NCBI GenBank assembly: GCA_016932295.1
Contig: JAFGDC010000282.1
Location: forward strand, 1-5,650
Reading direction: 5' to 3'
DNA length: 5,650 nt
DNA from: a candidate division CSSED10-310 bacterium
GTDB taxonomy: Bacteria; CSSED10-310; JAFGDC01
Both the position numbers and the translations under genes were made by a program. The notes under the pieces are model-generated. The model was given only the letters and a program-made list of their open reading frames with translations, did not search any database and had not been told where the DNA came from. Position 1 is the stretch's first letter. Each line of letters opens with the position of its first letter. Shown here in pieces: positions 1 through 4,575 of the stretch.

Positions 1-369
1 CAGCGGCGAGTATTCCAGGCGCACCGCATGCGCCGCCGTTCGCGCCGCCTCGACGGTCTCCGCCGCCACCAGCGCGACCGCCTCCCCTGGATAGCGGATG
101 CGATCCTCCACCAAAAACGGCTGGTCCTGGACCACCAGAGGATTGATATTCCTGCCCGGGACATCAACCGCCGTCAGCACCGCCCGCACTCCCGGCAGGC
201 GCCTTGCGGCGGCCGTTTCCACCCTGACCGCATCGGCGTGTGGAGTGTCACTCCATACGACCTTGCCATACAGCATCCCCGGCAGCTTCATGTCGGCGAC
301 ATACTTGCTCACACCACGGGCCTTGGCCTCCGCATCCTCACGCGGCACTCTCTGTCCAACCACTCTCAT
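1..369 (-). CDS. Molybdenum hydroxylase large subunit (xanthine dehydrogenase / CoxL family), N-terminal part, runs off left edge
   Basis: The 123 visible codons encode the N-terminal a/b hammerhead domain of the molybdopterin-binding subunit of xanthine dehydrogenase / aldehyde oxidase / CO dehydrogenase-type enzymes. These enzymes hydroxylate substrates with water at a Mo-cytosine-dinucleotide centre and usually work with FAD and [2Fe-2S] partners. Visible family hallmarks are VGQRVPREDAEAKARG at residues 4-19, KLPGMLYGKV at 28-37, SDTPHA at 40-45 and LPGVRAVLTAVDVPG at about 58-72. The molybdenum-binding domains and active-site residues lie outside the window, so the substrate cannot be told. 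The start is well fixed: an in-frame TAG lies five codons upstream (382-384), and GAGGAG (375-380 on the minus strand) sits 5 bases before the ATG. The upstream neighbour on this strand is a glycosyltransferase, so no [2Fe-2S] or FAD subunit precedes it; partners, if any, must lie downstream beyond the edge. Confidence 0.88.
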   Translation of the reverse strand, partial: MRVVGQRVPREDAEAKARGVSKYVADMKLPGMLYGKVVWSDTPHADAVRVETAAARRLPGVRAVLTAVDVPGRNINPLVVQDQPFLVEDRIRYPGEAVALVAAETVEAARTAAHAVRLEYSPL

Positions 370-491
370 TCCGTCTCCTCTCTATCCAGCGGCGCCTCGA
401 GCGCGGACGACCACAGCCGCCGATCAATACGCCTTTGGGCTTCATCTCGCAAATCCGCCGCCAGTATACTCGATTCAGACCCGGATCTCAT
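366..491 (-). CDS. Possible 41-codon ORF joined by ATGA overlaps to both neighbours
   Basis: This short frame begins with an ATG whose last bases overlap the TGA stop of the glycosyltransferase (ATGA at 488-491). It ends with a TGA that overlaps the ATG of the molybdenum hydroxylase gene (ATGA at 366-369). The product would be hydrophilic and arginine/glutamate-rich, with a stretch reading LRDEAQRRIDRRLWSSALEA in its middle, probably helical, and no signal peptide or membrane segment. It matches no family I recognise. In favour are the two coupling overlaps and a second half rich in G/C at third positions. Against it are a poor Shine-Dalgarno site (only GAGAG directly abutting the ATG), AGA and ATA codons in the first half, and a candidate promoter for the downstream gene overlying its first codons. 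It may be a real coupled small gene or only a leader. Confidence 0.28.
   Translation of the reverse strand: MRSGSESSILAADLRDEAQRRIDRRLWSSALEAPLDREETE
463..491 (-). promoter_or_regulatory. Candidate sigma-70 promoter for the molybdenum hydroxylase gene
   Basis: On the minus strand TATACT (463-468) is five of six to the -10 consensus. ATGAGA (486-491), four of six to the -35 consensus, lies 17 bases upstream. Transcription would begin near 456 and leave a leader of roughly 90 bases before the hydroxylase ATG. The -35 match is weak, so read-through from the glycosyltransferase is equally possible. Confidence 0.3.
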
Positions 492-1612
492 CTCTCGAAG
501 GAGTTTTCATCCATCACCCGGATGTACAGGTCTTCGGTTTTCCGCACCATCTCACTCATGGAGAACGCTCGCACCTGCACCAGCGCCCGGCCGGCCATGG
601 CTGCCCGCAACCCAGGATCAGCCAGCAAGGCCCGGAGCCGGTCCGCGAGCATCTCGATGTCACCAGGCGCCACCAGGTACCCGTTCTCCCCGTCCACGAT
701 TACCTCGGCGTTACCGCCCACCGCCGTAGCCACCACCGGCAGGCCCGTGGCCCCGGCCTCCAGTATGGCGTTGGAGAATCCCTCCTTGTGTGAAGGCAAT
801 ACGAACAGGTCGAGACAACGCAGCAAGGCCGGTATGTCATGACGCTCACCTGCCATGAAAAATCGTTTTTCCAGACCGGCACCGGCGATCTGACGGTGTA
901 GTTCATCCTCCATTGGACCACCACCGATCAACAAAAAGCAGGTACGGTCATCACCCGCCGCCACGATTCGCCGGGCCGCCTCGACAAACAATTCAGGCGC
1001 CTTCTGTCTGACCAGGCGGGCCACCATGCCTACCACCACGCCCCCGCCCGGCACGCCAAGCGCTTCCCGCAATCCCGGCGGCGGCGCGCCAGGTTGAAAT
1101 GCATCCAGGTCCACACCATTGTGAATGACCTCGATCCTGGCACGATCGAGTCCGGTCACTTTCTCCAGGTTGGTGGCAACCGCCGAGCTGACGGCGATGA
1201 CGCGATCCCGGAAACGATTCAGACGTCTGTCCATGCGGATTTGACGGACTGTGTCCCAGGAGTCCACATTGTGCATATGAGTGATAATGCGGGGCGCGCG
1301 CGACAGCATCGCGGCGATGGTGCCGGAGGTATTGGCGCGATACATGTGGGAATGCATGATGTCGATGCGCTCGCGCCTCAGCCAGCAAGCCAGCGCCAAC
1401 AGGCCGCGCGGGTCCAGGCGGGAGCGGAACCTGACCAGTGTCACCGGCACGCCCAGGCGACGCACATCCTCGGCCAGCGGCCCCAACTCATGGATGCACA
1501 CCAGTCGATAGGTAATTTCACGATGGGAAGCAGTTTCAAAGAAGCGGACGATCTTCTTCTCGATACCGCCCACAGGCATTCTGGTGATTATTCTGGCGAC
1601 CCGGATTGCCAT
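488..1612 (-). CDS. GT4-family glycosyltransferase (GT-B fold), 374 residues
   Basis: This is a retaining, GT-B-fold glycosyltransferase of family 4, which typically transfers a sugar from a nucleotide-sugar donor in the cytoplasm or at the inner membrane face during polysaccharide or glycolipid assembly. The N-terminal acceptor domain carries the glycine-rich loop RMPVGGIEKKIVRFF (residues 11-25). The C-terminal donor domain shows HNGVDLDAF (164-172), VGMVARLVRQK (194-204) with the phosphate-binding Arg199 and Lys204, LIGGGPMEDEL (228-238), and the E-x7-E signature EGFSNAILE with Glu277 and Glu285. Its length is normal for the family. I place the start at 1612 because AAGGAG (1619-1624) lies 6 bases upstream, and because a good promoter (1635-1664) would start transcription near 1628, downstream of the alternative ATGs at 1633 and 1675. 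The ATG at 1675 lies in the T-tract of the preceding terminator. Acceptor and donor sugars cannot be deduced, and no polysaccharide cluster surrounds it here. Confidence 0.93.
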   Translation of the reverse strand: MAIRVARIITRMPVGGIEKKIVRFFETASHREITYRLVCIHELGPLAEDVRRLGVPVTLVRFRSRLDPRGLLALACWLRRERIDIMHSHMYRANTSGTIAAMLSRAPRIITHMHNVDSWDTVRQIRMDRRLNRFRDRVIAVSSAVATNLEKVTGLDRARIEVIHNGVDLDAFQPGAPPPGLREALGVPGGGVVVGMVARLVRQKAPELFVEAARRIVAAGDDRTCFLLIGGGPMEDELHRQIAGAGLEKRFFMAGERHDIPALLRCLDLFVLPSHKEGFSNAILEAGATGLPVVATAVGGNAEVIVDGENGYLVAPGDIEMLADRLRALLADPGLRAAMAGRALVQVRAFSMSEMVRKTEDLYIRVMDENSFER

Positions 1613-1634
1613 GCCTTTCTCCTTGCGGGACATG

Positions 1635-1664
1635 ATTCTAACGCCCCGAAGTAGATGCTGTAAA
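1635..1664 (-). promoter_or_regulatory. Sigma-70-type promoter of the glycosyltransferase gene
   Basis: The minus strand reads TTTACA (1659-1664), an 18-base spacer, then TAGAAT (1635-1640). Each hexamer is five of six to consensus. It sits between the terminator of the upstream gene and the glycosyltransferase start, predicting a short leader of about 17 bases that contains the Shine-Dalgarno site. Confidence 0.6.
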
Positions 1665-1673
1665 CGCCAGTAC

Positions 1674-1705
1674 ATAAAACGGCAGCGGCCGAGCCAGCCG
1701 CTGCC
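1674..1705 (-). terminator. Intrinsic terminator after the ComEA-like gene
   Basis: A perfect 9-base-pair inverted repeat, GGCAGCGGC (1681-1689) and GCCGCTGCC (1697-1705), is separated by a 7-base loop. On the minus strand it is followed at once by GTTTTAT. It lies 21 bases beyond the ComEA-like stop codon and just upstream of the glycosyltransferase promoter, so it likely separates the two transcription units. Confidence 0.8.
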
Positions 1706-1726
1706 TGGCGCCTCAGGTGGTGGAGG

Positions 1727-2023
1727 CTATCGAGTGAGAGAGACCGCGAGATGATCCTTGATACGGTTGAACGTCTTTTCCCCGATCCCCTTCACGTTCA
1801 TCAGGTCCTCGACCTTCTCGAAGGGACCGTTCTCGGTTCGGTAGGCAACGATGCGTTCGGCCTTCACCTGCCCGATGTAGGGGACCTGAGACAGCTCCTC
1901 GACCGAGGCGGTGTTCAAATCGACCACGCCCTCGAAGGAAGCCTGGGAAGCGGCTCCCACCGTGAAGGAAACACCAGCCAGCAGCGCCGCCACAACCAAA
2001 CCGAAACACAACAGATTCCTCAT
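1727..2023 (-). CDS. comEA: Exported ComEA-type helix-hairpin-helix DNA-binding protein, 98 residues
   Basis: This is a small ComEA-family protein of the stand-alone type common in Gram-negative bacteria. There it binds incoming double-stranded DNA in the periplasm and helps draw it through the outer membrane during natural transformation. A signal peptide is visible: a short basic start (MRN), a hydrophobic core at residues 4-22 and a likely cleavage site near Ala24-Ala25. The conserved VDLNTAS (34-40) opens the domain, followed by two helix-hairpin-helix motifs, VPYIGQVKAERIVAYR (47-62) and VKGIGEKTFNRIKDHL (77-92). FEKVEDLMNVKGIG is the usual link between them. The start is certain in practice: AAGGAGGT (2029-2036 on the minus strand) lies 5 bases before the ATG. 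No other competence gene is in the window; lone comEA genes are usual in proteobacteria, and some homologues may serve other DNA-related roles. Confidence 0.9.
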   Translation of the reverse strand: MRNLLCFGLVVAALLAGVSFTVGAASQASFEGVVDLNTASVEELSQVPYIGQVKAERIVAYRTENGPFEKVEDLMNVKGIGEKTFNRIKDHLAVSLTR

Positions 2024-2133
2024 TCTTTACCTCCTTGAAACAGTTAATGGTTTCCGTCCCGATCGGACCGGCCTCAACCGCCGGCGTGACCAGGAACACC
2101 ATTGGAATGAGCAATCCCCGTGCCAGTTGACAA

Positions 2134-2154
2134 TTCGATGAACGAGACATCGAA
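2134..2154. repeat. 7-base inverted repeat, possible operator
   Basis: TTCGATG (2134-2140) and CATCGAA (2148-2154) form a perfect inverted repeat with a 7-base centre. It lies just inside the predicted untranslated leader of the comEA-like gene. The size and symmetry suit a dimeric regulator, but no regulator gene is in the window, and the repeat could also be a small leader hairpin. Confidence 0.35.
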
Positions 2155-2170
2155 ATATTCTTTTATTTCA

Positions 2171-2200
2171 ATTAGATACTCCGCATAAAAAACGTGTGAC
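2171..2200 (-). promoter_or_regulatory. Candidate promoter of the comEA-like gene
   Basis: On the minus strand GTCACA (2195-2200, four of six) and TCTAAT (2171-2176, five of six) are 18 bases apart, in the most AT-rich part of the intergenic region. This would give a leader of about 140 bases. The match is moderate and other AT-rich hexamers nearby could serve instead. Confidence 0.33.
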
Positions 2201-2230
2201 GAGTGGCTGGAATGGACTTGGCGACCGGCT

Positions 2231-2266
2231 GTCAACCTGTCTTGACGTCAACTGTAACGCAGTTGA
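2231..2266. repeat. Cluster of GTCAA/TTGAC half-sites with overlapping inverted repeats
   Basis: The stretch contains the direct repeat GTCAAC at 2231-2236 and 2247-2252, the perfect 10-base palindrome TTGACGTCAA (2242-2251), and the inverted repeat TCAACTG (2248-2254) / CAGTTGA (2260-2266) with a 5-base centre. Such nested symmetry is typical of a transcription-factor binding region. It lies about 190 bases upstream of the DASS promoter and about 40 bases upstream of the candidate comEA promoter. No factor can be named. Confidence 0.4.
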
Positions 2267-2451
2267 AAGCCATGCAGCCCGATGAGATCCGACAGCGAGG
2301 ACAGCGCTTGTCCAGAAGGTGAAAGGGACAATTCAAGGTGATCAGGACATCGCTTTCGAAGTCGGGCACCACGATGGCAAACGAGGCTAAGAAGCGGCAT
2401 TTCAATCATTTCGGCACCTCTGACGCGACTGGTAATCAAGTCCGATTATTC

Positions 2452-2480
2452 TTGACATGCGATGCGAAAAGGAGTTTAAG
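2452..2480 (+). promoter_or_regulatory. Sigma-70-type promoter of the DASS transporter gene
   Basis: A perfect -35 hexamer TTGACA (2452-2457) is followed by a 17-base spacer and TTTAAG (2475-2480), four of six to the -10 consensus. Transcription would start near 2487, giving a leader of about 20 bases that carries the GGAGG ribosome binding site. Confidence 0.6.
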
Positions 2481-2506
2481 AGCCCTCTCGAGATCGGAGG
2501 TGTCTC

Positions 2507-4015
2507 ATGTATGGCAACAAGAAATTGGCCGGCCTCCTGCTGGGACCGTTCGTTTTCGTTCTCGTTCTGTTGCTGCCGCCGCCGGAGGGCATGACTCCCG
2601 CCGGACTTAAAGTGGCGGCGCTCACCATGTTGATGGCGATATGGTGGATCAGCGAAGCCGTTCCCATTCCCGCCACCTCGCTGCTTCCCATCGCGGTGCT
2701 GCCCGCCATGGGCGTCATGCCCACCGCCGAAGCCACGGCGCCGTATGCCAACCACCTGATCTTCCTGTTCATGGGCGGTTTCTTCCTGGCGGTAACCATG
2801 GAGCACTGGAACCTTCACCGACGGGTGGCCCTGTTCGTCATCAGCCTGGTGGGGACGAGTCCTGCCCGTATCGTGCTCGGCTTCATGCTGGCCACCGGTG
2901 TGCTCTCCATGTGGGTCAGCAACACCGCCACCGCCATGATGATGGTCCCCATCGGGATGGCGGTGTTCCGACAGACCACCGGCCTCATCAATCCCTGTGA
3001 CGATGATTCCATGGATGCCAGGCAGGCCAATTTCGGCAAGGCACTGATGCTCGGCATCGCCTATGCGGCCTCGATCGGAGGCGTCGGCACCATTATCGGC
3101 ACACCGCCCAACACGGTCATGGTGGCCATGATGGACAAGCTCTACAAACAACAGATCGGCTTCTTTCAGTGGATGCTCTTCGGCGTGCCCCTCGCCGCGG
3201 TCATGCTGTTCCTGTGCTGGCTCCTGCTCACCAAGATCCTCTTCCCGGTCGGCCGGGGCGACGATGACGGCTCCGGCGGCGCGCACATCAAGCGGGAATT
3301 GAAAATGATGGGCCCCATGTCCAAGGAAGAGAAAAGCATACTGGCGGTCGTCGTGCTGGTGTCCACCTGCTGGATAATCCGCGGGGTGGTCTTCGACAGG
3401 ATACCGGCGCTGCGCATGATGAGTGACGCCAACATCGCCATTATCGGCGCCATGCTGTTGTTTCTCATTCCCTCGGATCTGAAGAAGGGTAAATTTCTCC
3501 TTGATTGGCGGACCGCGGTGGGCATCCCATGGAGTGTCATTCTGCTCTTCGGCGGCGGCCTGTCATTGGCCAACAGTTTCTCCCAGGCCGGTCTGGCCAA
3601 CTGGGTGGCGTTGCAACTGGCGATCCTCGAGAACCTCCCATTCATCGCCTTCGTGGGGATCGTCGCCTTCATCACCGTCTTCCTCACCTCGGTCACTTCC
3701 AACACCGCCACCGCCACCCTCCTGGTTCCCATTCTCGGCAGCGCCTCGGTGGCGCTCGGCATCCATCCCCTGGGTGCCATCATCAGCGGCTGTGTGGCGG
3801 CGTCCTTCGCATTCATGCTGCCCGTGTCCACGCCCCCCAACGCCGTGGTCTTCAGCAGCGGATGCGTGACCATCCAGCAGATGGCCAAGAGCGGCATCTG
3901 GCTCAACATCATCGGCACCATCGCCATCACACTCGCGGTGGTCTACCTGCTGCCCCTGGTCTGGGGCGTCGATTTCAGTGTCATGCCCGACTGGGCGACG
4001 GCCATCACCGAGTGA
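2507..4015 (+). CDS. SLC13/DASS-family sodium:dicarboxylate (divalent anion) symporter, 502 residues
   Basis: This inner-membrane protein belongs to the divalent anion:sodium symporter family (SLC13, CitT/SdcS/VcINDY group). Members import dicarboxylates such as succinate, malate or fumarate, or citrate, sulfate or similar anions, with sodium. The two inverted halves each carry the Ser-Asn-Thr signature, SNTATA at residues 138-143 and at 398-403, and each carries a TPPN motif (199-202 and 442-445). In known structures these helical hairpins build the substrate and sodium sites. Hydrophobic segments fill the chain, with a hydrophilic cytoplasmic stretch at about 249-275 between the halves. The length is typical. 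GGAGG (2496-2500) lies 6 bases before the ATG. It appears monocistronic or at the head of a short unit, since the next gene has its own promoter. Which anion it carries cannot be read from the sequence. Confidence 0.95.
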   Translation: MYGNKKLAGLLLGPFVFVLVLLLPPPEGMTPAGLKVAALTMLMAIWWISEAVPIPATSLLPIAVLPAMGVMPTAEATAPYANHLIFLFMGGFFLAVTMEHWNLHRRVALFVISLVGTSPARIVLGFMLATGVLSMWVSNTATAMMMVPIGMAVFRQTTGLINPCDDDSMDARQANFGKALMLGIAYAASIGGVGTIIGTPPNTVMVAMMDKLYKQQIGFFQWMLFGVPLAAVMLFLCWLLLTKILFPVGRGDDDGSGGAHIKRELKMMGPMSKEEKSILAVVVLVSTCWIIRGVVFDRIPALRMMSDANIAIIGAMLLFLIPSDLKKGKFLLDWRTAVGIPWSVILLFGGGLSLANSFSQAGLANWVALQLAILENLPFIAFVGIVAFITVFLTSVTSNTATATLLVPILGSASVALGIHPLGAIISGCVAASFAFMLPVSTPPNAVVFSSGCVTIQQMAKSGIWLNIIGTIAITLAVVYLLPLVWGVDFSVMPDWATAITE

Positions 4016-4054
4016 CCCTCTCCGGACACGGGAATCAACCAGGTGGAGGAACCT

Positions 4055-4083
4055 TTCAAAAAGAATCGTGTTGCTGGTATAGT
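4055..4083 (+). promoter_or_regulatory. Extended -10 promoter for the zinc-ribbon gene
   Basis: TTCAAA (4055-4060, four of six) and TATAGT (4078-4083, five of six) are 17 bases apart. TGG directly before the -10 supplies the extended TGn element. Transcription would start near 4090, leaving a leader of about 88 bases. No intrinsic terminator is evident after the DASS gene, so some read-through is also likely. Confidence 0.55.
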
Positions 4084-4177
4084 GACGGCAACTGGAGCAC
4101 TCTCCTCGCGGTGGTTATCGGAAATATGTCGTTGCGAAAGGTTGAACGCCGCAGGAGGGACGCGGTAGGAGTGAGCC

Positions 4178-4531
4178 ATGCCTGAAGCCATCAAATCAAA
4201 ACGGGAGCACTGCCCGAAATGCGGTGCGGTGATCATGCATAACTACGTGCTGGTTCAGCCAGGCGAGGAGGTCGAGGTGTTCGTGGAGTGCATCACCTGC
4301 GGCGCCTTCGTGGCCAGGTACACGTTGAAGGACTATACCGGCGAGGATCCCTACAGGTCCTTCCAGCGCCAGGCCCGCAAGCAGCATCAGGCGGTAGATG
4401 CCGGCAACAAGGACGACAAACAGAAGTATATCAACAAGGTCTGGGAAAACTACAAGAAAGCCAAATCCATCACCGCCGTCCACGAAGACCACCACGATCT
4501 CGAGGATATTCTGCTCGAGCAGATCGATTGA
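4178..4531 (+). CDS. Small zinc-ribbon protein of unknown function, 117 residues
   Basis: I do not recognise a named family. The N-terminal half is a treble-clef or zinc-ribbon-like module: CPKCG at residues 12-16 and CITCG at 38-42 give two CxxC knuckles 22 residues apart, enough for one Zn(Cys)4 site. Strand-like segments between and after them (NYVLVQPG, EVEVFVE, FVARYTL) fit such a fold. The C-terminal half (about 55-117) is highly charged and probably helical, with KDDKQKYINKVWENYKKAK at about 80-98 and an acidic, histidine-containing tail, HEDHHDLEDILLEQID. There is no signal peptide or membrane segment, so it is likely cytosolic. AGGAG (4167-4171) lies 6 bases before the ATG, and a good promoter sits upstream. 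It converges on the SGNH/binding-protein gene, with 44 bases between the stop codons. Possible roles are a nucleic-acid- or protein-binding adaptor; this is inference. Confidence 0.82.
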   Translation: MPEAIKSKREHCPKCGAVIMHNYVLVQPGEEVEVFVECITCGAFVARYTLKDYTGEDPYRSFQRQARKQHQAVDAGNKDDKQKYINKVWENYKKAKSITAVHEDHHDLEDILLEQID

Positions 4532-4575
4532 TGCCCTGAGCAGCATCTCCACCCTCGCCGAGCGGCCATGAAGCG

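Larger units (their letters stand above)
2024..2506. other. Intergenic region between divergent comEA-like and DASS genes
   Basis: This is 483 bases without a convincing gene. It holds a candidate promoter toward each neighbour, an AT-rich patch at about 2153-2192, and inverted repeats at 2134-2154 and 2242-2266. Short frames in it lack Shine-Dalgarno sites and resemble no known protein. I see no tRNA, no riboswitch I recognise and no convincing terminator. Confidence 0.7.

Noticed and set aside
28..842. Three long plus-strand frames opposite the molybdenum hydroxylase and glycosyltransferase genes
   Set aside because: Their proteins are low-complexity, rich in Arg/Pro/Ser/His, and antisense to clearly conserved genes; they are GC-driven shadows.
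1713..2150. A 145-codon minus-strand frame with a signal-peptide-like start (hydrophobic stretch at residues 10-26) overlapping the comEA-like gene
   Set aside because: It has no Shine-Dalgarno site. Its downstream two thirds run out of frame through the well-supported comEA-like gene, giving glycine/arginine-rich text typical of a shadow frame.
2248..2439. A 63-codon minus-strand frame in the intergenic region
   Set aside because: It starts with TTG, lacks a ribosome binding site, matches nothing known, and crosses the operator-like repeats.
2338..2610. A 90-codon plus-strand frame running into the DASS gene
   Set aside because: It overlaps about 100 bases of the certain DASS reading frame in another frame, covers the DASS promoter and has no proper ribosome site for its GTG start.
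2921..3715. Identical 15-base stretches AACACCGCCACCGCC at 2921-2935 and 3701-3715
   Set aside because: They encode the paired SNTATA motifs of the two inverted halves of the DASS transporter, so protein constraint explains the repeat.
4041..4054. Short AGGT/ACCT hairpin after the DASS stop codon
   Set aside because: The stem is only four base pairs and no T-tract follows, so it is not a credible terminator.
4511..4522. Perfect 12-base palindrome CTGCTCGAGCAG near the end of the zinc-ribbon gene, considered as a bidirectional terminator for the convergent genes
   Set aside because: It lies inside the coding region and encodes the LLEQ part of the tail. It has no loop and no T-tract on either side, so an intrinsic terminator is not supported.
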